Numbered from the stretch's first letter, positions 9,401-18,556 are shown. The stretch: DNA of 64,000 nt from Desulfuromonadales bacterium (GCA_030145195.1 JAQYVY010000008.1:1-64000); one strand, 5' to 3'. Notes: generated by a model not told the origin, from the letters alone. Numbers and translations are program-made.

Positions 9401-11827
9401 GTTTTTGTCGTGACAGTACCAGCAGGCGTTTCCGGGAAAATTGGCGGCCGGATTGCCAGATTTAGGGTAAGGGCCGTCGATGGCGGGCCGACCATGCCCG
9501 GTAGTAAACCACTCGGATTCATTGATCCTGCCCTGTATTTTGTCGTCGGCCACATAGTTGGTCACATCAGCTTCGCTGGAACGGTGACATTTCAGGCACC
9601 AAAGCGCCTCGTCGTCTCTAGACCCTCCCCACTGCGGAGGTTTGTCACCGACGTGACAGGCACTGCCCGAACACGTCTTTTCATTTGTAGCGGGGTCCCA
9701 GATTCCGCCGTCCTTCAGGATCACATCTGGCCACTTATTTTTAATATGGTTCTCCGCGTTGACATGCCCGACCTCGGTCTCGGTCATCTGTCCTGTGGGT
9801 TCCCCCCCAGTATGGCAAAGTTCGGTGACACATGAGCCTGGCACTGTGATGGAGTGGCAGTTTTGACAGGCGTAGTCGAGCGCCAGATGCCGAGCGTGGG
9901 AATTTGCACGTTCAGTGCCCGCCCCACCATTGACATACATTGGGGTCGCTTTTTTCCACTCGTCTCCAACAGGCCATCCCGTATAGCCTTGTTCCTCATG
10001 GCACCCAATGCAGTCCCCCGCATGACCATGGCAGGAATCACATTCGGCGTGCTGTTCCAAAGTCCACGGGTACTCTCGTACCTGCGGTGGATTTACCGTG
10101 CCGTCACTATGGCAATAAAGATTGTCGCAACTTTGGGTTGCGGCGTTGTAGCTTGCTGGCGGTCTTTCATCTATATTCCACGTAGATTTAAAAACCACAT
10201 CAACCTCGCCATTGACATGGGCCAGCCCGTTGAGAAGATTGCCGAGGTTGTCGACCGTAGCGGCATGACAGTATTCACAAGGATACTGACGAATCCATTC
10301 GTCTGTGGCCAACCGATCATGGGCATTAGACATCATCATCGAACCGTCGCCGATGCGCCCGTTGTGGCAACCGGTGCAATCGAGCGAGGTAGTATCCGAC
10401 CAGGCGACCGGGACATTTCCGTTACCGCCTCGGCCATCGCTATGACAGTAGGTAGCGTCGCAGCCCTTGGCGCTGTTGTAGCTGCCGGTAACACCATTGT
10501 AGGAGGCGAACACCACGTCTTTGCTGCCGTCAACATGAAGGCTGGCGTCGCTGACAACATCGCTGCCTGTCACCGTAGCCGCATGACACTTCTCACAAAC
10601 GAAGCCGTAGCTGGCAGCATCGGTGTGCTTACCATGACGGCCGCTCAGGGTTGTGGTGGCCCCACTTTCGGCGTGGCAGGAGACACAGTCTTGCGCGCCC
10701 CCACCCCAACTGGGAGTTTTATAGCTATTGACACCGTCGAAGGGAGCGGCGTTACTGTGGCAGTACAGGGTTTCGCAGCTGACATAGACCGGAGAATCAA
10801 CGTAGCCGCCTCCCTCGGTGTAACGGCTCGTTGGCTCACCATCATTGTAGACAGCACCACTCAGCCGCGTATCGCCGACTTCGAAGAGGACCTCGGAATC
10901 GTTGTTAAGGTGCGGCGCACCCTGGTGGCAGAGCTGACATTCCAAAGAGGACATCATCGCCGCCCCTTCGGTGTGGGCAGAATGGCTTCCCCACACTGGC
11001 GGGGTGGCGTGGCAACCACCACAGCTCGGCTGGAAAGCCTCACTATGCTGGTGACAGCCGATGCAGTCACCCTTGTTGTAATGACTCAAGTCACCAGGAT
11101 CCTGGCCGCTCGTGTCGTAACGATGATAACGGGTCTGGCTGTGGCAGCCTTCACAGATATTGGTCGAGGATGTCGCCGGGATGCGAGAATCATCGCCGAA
11201 ACTTGACGAGCCGCTTCTAGCATCAACAAAGGCAACCTGTTGGCCCCCGATCTGGATTGGGAACTGATCGCTGGCCGCAGTCAGGTTTGCCTTGACCCGT
11301 TTGATATTGGGCGACCGTTTGACATGACAGGTACCACAAGAGAACTCACCGTACTTACCACTGTCGATCCCCCAGCCACCTGCCCCCCACTTGCTGGAAC
11401 CTGTAGCCAGAGACGAATGTAACAGCCGGTTGCGCGGCACGAGTCCAGTTATCTCCATAGCAGGGCCGCTGCCATCGGCATCGAGCAAAGTCACCCGCAC
11501 CTGATAGGCCAAGCCATTACTCAAGCCATCGATACTGTACTGATAGGGACTGAGTTGATGATCCAGAGTCACGCTGTTGTCCCAGAGTCCGCCGTCTAAA
11601 TCCCATTCAACCTGCAACTGATTGTCAGTGTTGTCATCACCGCTGTAGTCAACCGTCAGCGCGATCCCGAGATTTTGCGGCAAAGCCTCCCACGCCCCCG
11701 GGACAGTATCGTTCGCGGCCATGGCATTTTGGCCACCGGCCAAAAAAATGCAACAGACCAACAGCAACAAGAAGGAACCACGCATCCCACCCACCCATCG
11801 AAAAAATTTACTAAACATAAGGATCAT
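6500..11827 (-). CDS. Giant multiheme c-type cytochrome (up to 38 heme sites)
   Basis: This is a 1775-residue exported cytochrome. An N-terminal signal peptide (hydrophobic core around residues 18-32, likely cut after AMA) is followed by an FN3-like segment at about 45-130. From about residue 165 onward I count 31 CXXCH motifs, 6 CX4CH motifs (near residues 350, 455, 566, 665, 718 and 888) and one CX11CH candidate near 950. The alternation of CX4CH with CXXCH in the first half matches the Geobacter-type CxxxxCH...CxxCH repeat family; the second half uses CXXCH only. A GGGAGA Shine-Dalgarno lies about 5 nt before the ATG at 11827. Such proteins usually carry electrons across or outside the outer membrane toward metals or electrodes. 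That role is inferred here from heme number and export signal. The downstream partner is the giant propeller/LamG protein. Confidence 0.95.
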   Translation of the reverse strand: MILMFSKFFRWVGGMRGSFLLLLVCCIFLAGGQNAMAANDTVPGAWEALPQNLGIALTVDYSGDDNTDNQLQVEWDLDGGLWDNSVTLDHQLSPYQYSIDGLSNGLAYQVRVTLLDADGSGPAMEITGLVPRNRLLHSSLATGSSKWGAGGWGIDSGKYGEFSCGTCHVKRSPNIKRVKANLTAASDQFPIQIGGQQVAFVDARSGSSSFGDDSRIPATSSTNICEGCHSQTRYHRYDTSGQDPGDLSHYNKGDCIGCHQHSEAFQPSCGGCHATPPVWGSHSAHTEGAAMMSSLECQLCHQGAPHLNNDSEVLFEVGDTRLSGAVYNDGEPTSRYTEGGGYVDSPVYVSCETLYCHSNAAPFDGVNSYKTPSWGGGAQDCVSCHAESGATTTLSGRHGKHTDAASYGFVCEKCHAATVTGSDVVSDASLHVDGSKDVVFASYNGVTGSYNSAKGCDATYCHSDGRGGNGNVPVAWSDTTSLDCTGCHNGRIGDGSMMMSNAHDRLATDEWIRQYPCEYCHAATVDNLGNLLNGLAHVNGEVDVVFKSTWNIDERPPASYNAATQSCDNLYCHSDGTVNPPQVREYPWTLEQHAECDSCHGHAGDCIGCHEEQGYTGWPVGDEWKKATPMYVNGGAGTERANSHARHLALDYACQNCHSITVPGSCVTELCHTGGEPTGQMTETEVGHVNAENHIKNKWPDVILKDGGIWDPATNEKTCSGSACHVGDKPPQWGGSRDDEALWCLKCHRSSEADVTNYVADDKIQGRINESEWFTTGHGRPAIDGPYPKSGNPAANFPGNACWYCHDKNSMHKDTTNPLRLMRHPQFEARFDKECVYCHMERTEDECLSCHDSDEALAPQLAVITGTNPEDGELYADDHAPYVGGATACMTAGCHLPQDADSCGSCHESAGHPSGARQLSDSTTRVGMVAEPYAVSHLEFASGGSYDTVSCMATPAQWPPTGCHMDDVHIHNTGTGIWTPVQKADMKNQYVMMGVCLQCHDNDDNGRCATCHSAYADDPETPQDEWNVESNPYRLGYDPGPGFITGSSKASSTHFGFKHFEDYQSEGTWRGGKFCWDCHDPHGDTNIYMIQDQVATETDGTFGIPITRAEVVFIDKSETAGKGRDYAVDDGDIKGICNVCHTNTAHYRWDTGDSHQSERLCTECHEHGFGDSHASDQSCDECHKDKPVSTHTGFSQPRDCTKCHTGWILNRMNIMLQFNSPSHHVQGVDVTNRHCYECHWEATKEGLINDEYHAGYNFKTHSGVADAKNDLVVRVSAERPTEYELSVTAVIFNATTIGTPDERQNVANVTKHCLGCHSDQANDEDVFGDCKTPRQYAWDRTSIEARYSQLEPEDKTAFGKYPGYPNAAQKIQDKAYSAHGNAAVNQEGWDPVTGRDGVLPDTSGAVNVQCYDCHSSHGSNTLGVTSSYLTFNGSNNGGNLKEAQPGLGGYTFFYNAKAISSATNTMGAGAAQCFDCHETANADNGTPGDPSDDLPWGYFSTFGATAPIRGYYDTPRFDGQGNGVKERFPYRAGKTGISGHYHTDSTALLTPAKREINSLCCGCHDPHGVSPSLGDNQKYAVPLLKGTWLTSPYKEDSPQTNVKTRAQQPNITSSNVQIDRKTFNDLTGRTRITEDDTQFAGLCLRCHPKESLTDGSNKNYPFNSAEPWEGIDRVHESVKGWGSNAEHSFSCSKCHQPHSSGLKRLMRTNCLDWNHRGNLESGGVVPGWHNDTEHYPRLRNRYQPCHQSAGAAGGTESSGNFLNQQWNDVTPWGGE

Positions 11828-12717
11828 CTCTTCTCCCTTTTATGGAAATCAAGGGTTGCTGGTTTTGTAAAAACTCTAAGGGTGTCAGAATCTTCTGCGC
11901 TTGAACAAAAACGGGTTTAACATTTGACCTGCATAAATATGTCAATTTCTTTGGGTGGAGGCGAAGTCTCTCTTCCCCTGGAAGAGTAATACTGCTTAAG
12001 CTCTTGGCTGATTACGATTCCAACAAATTGATTTCCGCTAAATCGCGAAAGCGACAGCACGGAGTAAACTGAGTTACAGCACAGACAGGCCCAACTCGAT
12101 TAAGACCACTCTCTCTAATTAAGGGAGGATCTCTAGCATGTAAGTGAAAAGGTCTTCACTGAGTTCGAATTAAAACAACCAAGGAGGTCAGCAAATAAGC
12201 TCAAAGCCGAAAAGTTTCCCTACTGGATTAATCGGTCCGCTTTATGCCTTTTGCAAGCTCCGTTCCTTTATTTGTGTACATTAATTTTATACGCCATTGA
12301 TTTTTTTTGGTATTTTGACTTTCAGAGGGGCGGAATCAACTAAATATCGCAGGTTATTTATCAACACATTCAAGAATTTAAGGCCAACTCAAGGTGAACG
12401 ATGGCATGCCAATGTATGCTTAAAATTAAGGCAGATCAGACAGATTAAAAAAACATTGACCCCTATTTTTGCTTGAGAAATAACTTTCAAAATAGAGAGG
12501 CGTTTTCTGTTCAGTCAAATAACGTAGCTTTGGGCTTAGGTCTTATTCCTGACCTTCACATGACATAGTTACCGCATCACATAGAGCACGGTTTGCCCTT
12601 CCCCACAGCAATTCTAGCCACAGTTTTATTCAACGACCGACCTAGAAGGTTGGACCAATTTCAGTGTCTCTACTTGTGTAATGGGAGGGGAGTGTTTAAA
12701 TAAATGCAGGAGTTCAA
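11828..12717. other. Long gene-free divergent intergenic region (890 bp)
   Basis: No open frame with coding character was found on either strand between the divergently transcribed cytochrome and EEP-hydrolase genes. The stretch is AT-richer than its surroundings. I looked for GEMM-type riboswitch cores (which precede many Geobacter cytochromes) and for a minus-strand sigma-54 box and saw neither. Two good Shine-Dalgarno-like strings are present, at 12122-12128 and 12182-12187. The first is followed by an ATG-TAA start-stop pair at 12138-12143. The promoters of both flanking genes presumably lie here. Confidence 0.5.
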
Positions 12718-13524
12718 ATGCGATTTCTACTCTACAATATTCGTTATGCGACCGGACCGAAGCTGCATAAGTCTGCCAGTTTTACGAGTAAAAACCTGGA
12801 ACGTATTTCGACTTTTATGCGCGAACTTGAGCCGGACCTGGTCGGTTTGATTGAAGTAGATCACGGTTCGTATCGAAGCGGTGGGAAGAACCAGGCCGAG
12901 TTGCTGGCAAAAGCACTGGGACACTATCATTCACATGAGATCAAGTACCAACACGGCTCTTTCTGGCGGCAGGTACCCGTGTTGAAAAAACAGGGGAACG
13001 CATTTTTGACGCGGGATCGCATCCGTGATGAGACATTTCATTTTTTCAAGCACGGCATGAAGCGGCTCGTCATCGAGCTGGAGCTTCAACATGTGGTGAT
13101 TTTCCTGGTTCATCTTGCAATGGGAGCACGGGCGCGACATCAGCAACTGGCGGCCCTGTACGACTTGGTGAAACAAACCAAGCTGCCCTGCGTGGTCGCG
13201 GGGGATTTCAACATGCTCTGGGGCGTACATGAAATTGACATGTTTCTGTCCGCGACGGGGCTACAAAATGCCAACGTCGAGAGGCTACCGACCTATCCGA
13301 GCACAAGGCCGCACAGGAATCTTGATTTTTTTCTCCACAGTAAAGACATTAAGGTCTGGAACTTTCAGATACCACAAGTAACATTTTCCGACCACCTGCC
13401 ACTGCTAGTGGACTTTGATGTCAAGATTGAGCAAGAACATCGCAAAAGCCGACGTCCGCAACACTGCTCCTGCCTTGAAAAAGCCTACAATTTATCCACC
13501 GAAGCCCACTCCCAGTATGGGTAA
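12718..13524 (+). CDS. Endonuclease/exonuclease/phosphatase (EEP) family hydrolase
   Basis: This 268-residue soluble protein has the EEP fold signature: Asn7 in the opening strand, the metal ligand Glu46 in LIEVD, His132 in FLVHL, the GDFN motif at residues 162-165 and the closing SDH triad at 224-226. All catalytic residues appear present, so a metal-dependent phosphodiesterase is expected. The substrate (DNA, sphingomyelin-like lipid or phosphoinositide) cannot be told from sequence. No signal peptide is evident. AGGAG precedes the ATG by about 6 nt. A GGGTAAA/TTTACCC inverted repeat at 13519-13540 overlaps the stop codon but has only a weak T-run. The gene stands alone. Confidence 0.85.
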   Translation: MRFLLYNIRYATGPKLHKSASFTSKNLERISTFMRELEPDLVGLIEVDHGSYRSGGKNQAELLAKALGHYHSHEIKYQHGSFWRQVPVLKKQGNAFLTRDRIRDETFHFFKHGMKRLVIELELQHVVIFLVHLAMGARARHQQLAALYDLVKQTKLPCVVAGDFNMLWGVHEIDMFLSATGLQNANVERLPTYPSTRPHRNLDFFLHSKDIKVWNFQIPQVTFSDHLPLLVDFDVKIEQEHRKSRRPQHCSCLEKAYNLSTEAHSQYG

Positions 13525-13951
13525 ATCATATTGTTTACCCTGTCATTCTTGCTGTCAGGCCATTGGTAGTCCGACAGGCTTCTAGCGTCAAAACCTGACC
13601 TGCAGCTCTTGCTTGCCAGCATTGATAGCGCGGAAGGCGCAGAAGGACAACCAGCTCGTCCCTTTAGTTCAAGAAATCAATTCTGCCTCTGTGAGATTAA
13701 GAACTTTGGTTTCATCTGTCTTCTTAGCTTAAATAAAACAGGTTTGATGTCAGCACTCAAGCTGCGATTCTGCTGCTGGGACAAGACAAACCTTAAACAA
13801 TAAATGGTACAATATCACACACATAGGGTTTCGGCAGAGCTTTTCTGCTGTTTTGTTGCAAACGCCTGAATTATCTGTTATTGAGGTAATATAAGTCGCC
13901 CCTCATGTTCTGAATGTAATAGCCCCGTTCATAATAATTAGGAGGACACGC
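13525..13951. other. Intergenic region with a degenerate repeat end
   Basis: No convincing gene is present. A 64-codon frame at 13609-13803 lacks a ribosome-binding site and any recognisable composition. The region contains a 22-bp match, with three mismatches, to the terminal repeat of the MITE-like element at 23215-23382, located at 13564-13585. The promoter of the following small gene presumably lies in 13800-13940. Confidence 0.45.
13564..13585 (+). repeat. Degenerate solo end of the MITE-like repeat
   Basis: The 22 bases resemble the right terminal repeat at 23361-23382 with three substitutions and again end in CTAG. No matching inverted partner was found nearby, so this is probably a decayed or solo end. 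Confidence 0.5.
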
Positions 13952-14365
13952 ATGGGACTTTTTAGCAAAAAAGTGAAATACCCGGAACTCACACCAGAGA
14001 ACCCCGCCACGAAACAGCTTCATGCCATCGAAGACTCCCTCAAACAACTGGCAGGTCAAATCACCGATCCTCTCGAAGTCATTCCTGCCGACGGTCACGC
14101 CTTTGTCTTCATCGGCAAACCACCCAAACGATTCGGCATGGCCATGGTCGATGACACAGTGCACAGCCTCGTTGCCGCGGCCAAGGAGCAGGGAATCGAC
14201 GCGGCTCAACTACAGCAGATCAACGCAAAGCTCCGCGACGCCTACCTGAACTTCCAGGACGTTCCTCGCTACAAAACCAGTGTCAATGGCAAAGCGGTTA
14301 TCGTGACCCCTAGCCAACAACTCGCGCAGGAAGTTAGCCAGATCACCAGCGGCATTTACTACTGA
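13952..14365 (+). CDS. Conserved-looking hypothetical protein, 137 aa
   Basis: I do not recognise this protein. It is soluble, begins MGLFSKK, has no membrane segment and no Cys or His cluster, and is predicted mostly helical in the middle (about residues 70-100). A strong AGGAGG lies 7-8 nt before the ATG and tandem terminators follow, so it is very likely expressed as a single gene. Composition matches its neighbours. No function can be assigned. Confidence 0.8.
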   Translation: MGLFSKKVKYPELTPENPATKQLHAIEDSLKQLAGQITDPLEVIPADGHAFVFIGKPPKRFGMAMVDDTVHSLVAAAKEQGIDAAQLQQINAKLRDAYLNFQDVPRYKTSVNGKAVIVTPSQQLAQEVSQITSGIYY

Positions 14366-14390
14366 AAGATCTCATAAACGGGGCGATAGC

Positions 14391-14434
14391 GGGGTCGAAG
14401 CCGGACAGAAAGAATGGCTTCGATCCCTTTTTTT
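14391..14434 (+). terminator. Rho-independent terminator
   Basis: A 12-bp stem with one wobble position (14391-14402 pairing with 14416-14427) is followed by seven or more T residues. It lies 26 bp after the stop of the 137-residue hypothetical gene. Confidence 0.9.
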
Positions 14435-14438
14435 CGAC

Positions 14439-14463
14439 TTCAGGTGAGCCTGAAAACTTTTTT
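14439..14463 (+). terminator. Second, weaker tandem terminator
   Basis: TTCAGG (14439-14444) pairs with CCTGAA (14449-14454) across a TGAG loop and is followed by AACTTTTTT. It sits directly behind the first terminator and insulates the downstream kinase gene. Confidence 0.6.
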
Positions 14464-14657
14464 AAGAAGGTTCATTCCAAAAAGCAGTCATATTCAAGCG
14501 CCCCCCTTTGGACCTTCCCCGACGATCAACACAGAGTCAACCAATTGACAAAACCTCCGCACTAAGGTAGAAAATTAAGATCATGCTGCCTACCGTGTAA
14601 CCTTTACCATTGACACAAAGCAGCCCTTGTCAACAGCCTCAGACTTAGGTTGCCGGC

Positions 14658-16688
14658 TTGTCTAATCCAACTTTCATTGGCTTGATTAACAACACCGCCC
14701 TGCTGCTTGCACTGGGCGTCATGTACGGCTATCTCCAAAATCGTAAAGAGACTCTTGGCTGGAAGCTTTTAAGCGGCACCGTCCTCGGGCTGATCAGTAT
14801 CGGGTTGATGATGAACCCGTGGCAACTCGGTCCGGGGGTTTTCTTTGACACCCGCACCATTTTGATGAGCGTCGGCGGCCTCTTTCTCGGCATCACATCG
14901 ATGCTTCCCGCCATGTCACTGGGGAGTCTCTACCGTTTATATGTCGGTGGTGAAGGTGCCCTGACCGGGGTCTTATGGATACTCGGTTCCGGTAGTCTGG
15001 GCCTCATCTGGGCCAAACTCCGCAAGGATCCAACCTACCAATTCTCCACGAGCGAATTCTACCTGTTCGGTGCTGGTGTTCACATTCTGATGCTCATGTT
15101 GATGCTGACCATGCCCAACAATATGGGGATACCAATTATCCAGCGAATCAGTCTGCCGGTGATGTTGATTTTCCCATTAGGCACCGTCCTGCTGGCCAAA
15201 CTTCTCGCAAATCAGGAACTGCAACAACACAACCGAACAATACTCGACGCCAGCGAACGCAAGTATCGGGAACTGGTCAACAACTCCCAAGCCATTATCC
15301 TGCGATTCGACCTTGAAGGACGAATCACCTTCTTCAACGAATACGCCCAAAAGTTTTTTGGCTACCGTGAAGACGAGATCATCGGTCAAAAGCTAACCGA
15401 CACGATCATTCCGGCCGAGAAACCGGTGCAACACGATTTTGAGACAATGCTTGCACAATTACGTCAAAACCCCGGTTCTCAAACGACCCATGAAAACGAC
15501 AACATCTGCCGTGACGCCCGACGAGTCACAATCCTCTGGAAGAACTCGCCGGTAATGGAAAGTGTTTGTGAAACCAGAGGCTTCCAAAGTGTTGGTCATG
15601 ACGTAACAGAACAACGCAAGGTCGAAGCGTCCTTGCAAGCTGCCGAACAGCAGTTCCGACAGTTGATCGATGTCTCGCCCATTCCTTTGGCAATCCTGCA
15701 GAACAACCAGACAATGGTTTACCTGAACCGACGCTTCACGGAAGTCTTCGGTTACACACTTGAAGATCTACCGACAGTAGAAGCCTGGTGGAACAAAGTT
15801 TACCCCGAGCAGAGCTACCGCCAAGAGATCCGGCAAAAATGGATAGAGGCAGCGACCAAGACGATTATTCATGGTGCCGAATTCGCCCCCCAAGAGGCCC
15901 AGGTGACCTGCAAAAACGGCACGGTCCTCGATGTGATCGCAAGCTTAGCTGCGATCGGCAACCAAGAGATCGTCGTGCTGACCGACATGTCCCGAGAACG
16001 TCAGCTCGACCGCCTGAAAAGCGAGTTCATCGCCACCGCCGCCCACGAGTTGAACACTCCTCTCTGCTCGGTCATGGGCTTTTCCGAACTACTCTTAAAC
16101 GATGATGACCTCGACCGGGCCTCCCAGAAGGAGTACCTCGCCATCGTCCTCGACAAAACCGAGGCCTTGGAACGAATCATTGATGACCTACTGGAACTCA
16201 GTCGCGCCGGGGACACCCAAAATGTCTCGATTGAGAAACAAACATGCGACCTCCATGAGTTAATCGACAATGCCCTGAACTCTTACCGAAAAGAGCATGC
16301 TGGCCGTCGCTTCGATCTGAACTGGCCTGACCCAGGCCCAGCGCCCTTCCCTTTTGACCGGTTTAAGATCGGCCAAGTCTTCGAGAATCTGCTCAGCAAT
16401 GCGATCAAGTTCTCTCTGGCTAATACCCCTGTTGAGATCAGCGTCACGAATACAAATCGTGAGGTGCGGGTCAGCGTCAGCGACAGAGGGTGTGGGATGA
16501 CCGCTGAACAAACAGCCAAGGTGTTTGAGCGATTTTACCGGGTCGATATGTCGGATACAGCGATCCCCGGCCTTGGTCTCGGCCTGTCGATTGTGAAGGG
16601 GATCATCGAGGCGCATGATGGCACTATTGATATTGACAGCAGCCAGGGTCTTGGAACGACAGTGAGCTTTACCCTCCCTCATTTATGA
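14658..16688 (+). CDS. Membrane sensor histidine kinase (5TM-LYT, PAS, PAS, HisKA, HATPase)
   Basis: This 676-residue kinase opens with about six hydrophobic segments (residues 5-180) of the 5TM-5TMR_LYT type, including the characteristic NPWQL-PGV-FD-RT stretch and an RLY-GG-GALTGV motif. Two PAS domains follow (about 195-310 and 325-440), then a HisKA domain with phospho-acceptor His463 in AAHELNTPL, and an HATPase domain ending in GLGLGLSIVKG. The start is a TTG at 14658. An in-frame stop at 14646 leaves no upstream choice, and the Shine-Dalgarno is weak. No response regulator is adjacent, so it is an orphan. The input signal is unknown; related LytS-type sensors respond to envelope or membrane-potential cues. 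Confidence 0.9.
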   Translation: MSNPTFIGLINNTALLLALGVMYGYLQNRKETLGWKLLSGTVLGLISIGLMMNPWQLGPGVFFDTRTILMSVGGLFLGITSMLPAMSLGSLYRLYVGGEGALTGVLWILGSGSLGLIWAKLRKDPTYQFSTSEFYLFGAGVHILMLMLMLTMPNNMGIPIIQRISLPVMLIFPLGTVLLAKLLANQELQQHNRTILDASERKYRELVNNSQAIILRFDLEGRITFFNEYAQKFFGYREDEIIGQKLTDTIIPAEKPVQHDFETMLAQLRQNPGSQTTHENDNICRDARRVTILWKNSPVMESVCETRGFQSVGHDVTEQRKVEASLQAAEQQFRQLIDVSPIPLAILQNNQTMVYLNRRFTEVFGYTLEDLPTVEAWWNKVYPEQSYRQEIRQKWIEAATKTIIHGAEFAPQEAQVTCKNGTVLDVIASLAAIGNQEIVVLTDMSRERQLDRLKSEFIATAAHELNTPLCSVMGFSELLLNDDDLDRASQKEYLAIVLDKTEALERIIDDLLELSRAGDTQNVSIEKQTCDLHELIDNALNSYRKEHAGRRFDLNWPDPGPAPFPFDRFKIGQVFENLLSNAIKFSLANTPVEISVTNTNREVRVSVSDRGCGMTAEQTAKVFERFYRVDMSDTAIPGLGLGLSIVKGIIEAHDGTIDIDSSQGLGTTVSFTLPHL

Positions 16689-16912
16689 AAAGCTGCTGAT
16701 AGCGCGAGGCTAAACCCGTCCAAGCCTTTTTGACTGGCCTTTATTGGCTTAAGAATAAACAACAGAATAATGGGCGGCCCCTTTCTTCAGTGAACGACCT
16801 TCGACTACAGCGATAAGCTAGCGTGCCGTTAGTTCGTGCGCTACCATTGTTCAAACCAATATTTTCAACGCACCAGATGCGCGCGCAGGATCTCTGCCGT
16901 CAGGAGCCGATT

Positions 16913-18529
16913 GTGGCCAGACAACAACAGCTAAAGCAATTAAAAGCTGGTCACCAATTTGACCTGCTCATCATCGGCGGGGGCGCATCCGGCTGTGGAG
17001 TCGCCCTTGATGCAGCAAGCCGCGGCTTGAAAGTCGCGTTGATCGAAAAGAATGACTTCTCAGAAGGAACAAGCAGCCGCAGCACCAAGTTGGTCCACGG
17101 CGGCGTTCGCTACCTGGAGATGGCGGTCAAAAAATTCGACCGGGGCCAGTATCAATTGGTCAGGGAGGGTCTCAAGGAACGCTACCTCTTGTTGCAAAAT
17201 GCACCGCATCTCTCCAATCGCCTGCCGTTGGTGACACCGCTCTACCGATGGCTCGACGTGCCCTACGTTTTTTCCGGTCTCAAACTCTACGATCTTCTCT
17301 CGGGAAAACGCCATATCGGTCACAGCCGCCTGTTAAGTCGCAAACAAGCCCTGCGCCGCTTTCCAATGCTGAAAGCGGAGGGACTTAAAGCTGGAGTCCT
17401 CTATTACGACGGTCAATTCCATGATGCCCGCATGGCTCTTTCTCTGGCTTTAACGGCCGAGCAACATGGCGCGACCATTATCAACCATGTCGCCGTAACC
17501 AACCTGATCAAAAAAGATGGCAAAATCGCCGGAGCGGAGTTGACGGATTCGTTAACCGGCGAAAGCTGGTCGGTGCAGGCCAAAGGGGTGATCAATGCGA
17601 CCGGGCCTTTTGCTGATCGAATCAGGGAGATGGACAACCCTGCGGCCCGCAAAATTATTTCTGCCAGCACAGGTATTCACATCGTGCTGGACAAGCATTT
17701 CGCCCCGCCCGACACCGGCCTGATGATTCCTGAAACCGAAGATGGCAGGGTCCTGTTTGTTCTGCCCTGGGAGAATCACGCCCTGATCGGCACCACTGAT
17801 GAACCCGCAGAAATCACCGAACATCCCCGGCCCCTTGAAGAGGAAATCGACTACCTGTTGCGCCATGTCAGCCGTTATTTCAATTTGAAGGTCGAGAGGT
17901 CAGATATCAAAGCCTCATGGTCTGGCCTGAGACCGCTAGTGCGCGATCCCGAGGCCGCCGACACCGCCAACGTGGCCCGTGATCATGTGATTGAGGTGAG
18001 TAGCGATGGTTTGCTGACGATTGCTGGCGGTAAATGGACGACCTACCGGAAAATGGCCATGGACACTGTCGACCAGGCATTAAAACGCTTTGAACTGTCC
18101 GCAGCGAAGCCAAAATGCCAAACGGAGCACCTGTCGATCCTCGGTGGTGCCAGCTACAAAGAACACGGTGATCTGGCTTTGATAGAAAAATATGGCTTTG
18201 CCGCAGACATCGCTACTTATCTGCATCGGACCTACGGTGATCAGGCGGAACAGGTCGCGCAACTAGCAGAGCCGCACAGCGGCATACGCCTGGTGGAGCA
18301 ACACCCGATTCTCGAAGCAGAAGTTGTCTATGCGGTGCGGCATGAAATGGCTGAAAGGGTCATGGATGTTCTGGCCCGGCGGATGCCTCTGGCCCGGCTG
18401 GATACAGCGGCCAGCAGACTGGCGGTTCCCAGAGTGCTGGAAATCATGGCAAAGGAATTGGGTTGGGATCAGCACCGCTGTGAAGAAGAAAAACTTCTGG
18501 CGGAGAAACGCTTAGCCGAAGGCCTTTAG
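16913..18529 (+). CDS. glpD: FAD-dependent glycerol-3-phosphate dehydrogenase
   Basis: This 538-residue enzyme oxidises sn-glycerol-3-phosphate to dihydroxyacetone phosphate and passes electrons to the quinone pool at the membrane. The FAD-binding motif GGGASGCG lies near residue 20, followed by the GlpD hallmarks SSRSTKLVHGG, GLRPLVRD and AGGKWTTYR, and the C-terminal helical DAO_C domain. The frame is open upstream to 16823, but the first 30 codons look non-native. A CAGGAG Shine-Dalgarno sits 7 nt before the GTG at 16913, which is my chosen start. No glycerol kinase or facilitator is adjacent. Confidence 0.92.
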   Translation: MARQQQLKQLKAGHQFDLLIIGGGASGCGVALDAASRGLKVALIEKNDFSEGTSSRSTKLVHGGVRYLEMAVKKFDRGQYQLVREGLKERYLLLQNAPHLSNRLPLVTPLYRWLDVPYVFSGLKLYDLLSGKRHIGHSRLLSRKQALRRFPMLKAEGLKAGVLYYDGQFHDARMALSLALTAEQHGATIINHVAVTNLIKKDGKIAGAELTDSLTGESWSVQAKGVINATGPFADRIREMDNPAARKIISASTGIHIVLDKHFAPPDTGLMIPETEDGRVLFVLPWENHALIGTTDEPAEITEHPRPLEEEIDYLLRHVSRYFNLKVERSDIKASWSGLRPLVRDPEAADTANVARDHVIEVSSDGLLTIAGGKWTTYRKMAMDTVDQALKRFELSAAKPKCQTEHLSILGGASYKEHGDLALIEKYGFAADIATYLHRTYGDQAEQVAQLAEPHSGIRLVEQHPILEAEVVYAVRHEMAERVMDVLARRMPLARLDTAASRLAVPRVLEIMAKELGWDQHRCEEEKLLAEKRLAEGL

Positions 18530-18556
18530 GTGAGACAAATCACGGGTTATATCTGG

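Noticed and set aside
9854-11206. 450-codon plus-strand frame opposite the cytochrome
   Set aside because: It is antisense to 20 or so regularly spaced heme motifs, lacks a ribosome-binding site and has no recognisable domain.
12122-12143. Shine-Dalgarno followed by ATG-TAA (start-stop element)
   Set aside because: Start-stop elements can be regulatory, but nothing nearby on the plus strand would be controlled and chance is a fair explanation.
11828-12717. GEMM-type riboswitch or sigma-54 promoter for the cytochrome operon
   Set aside because: Looked for the conserved core and the inverted GCAA-N5-GTGCCA box and found neither by eye.
13609-13803. 64-codon plus-strand frame
   Set aside because: Alternative start codon, no ribosome site, no coding-like composition; overlaps repeat-bearing spacer.
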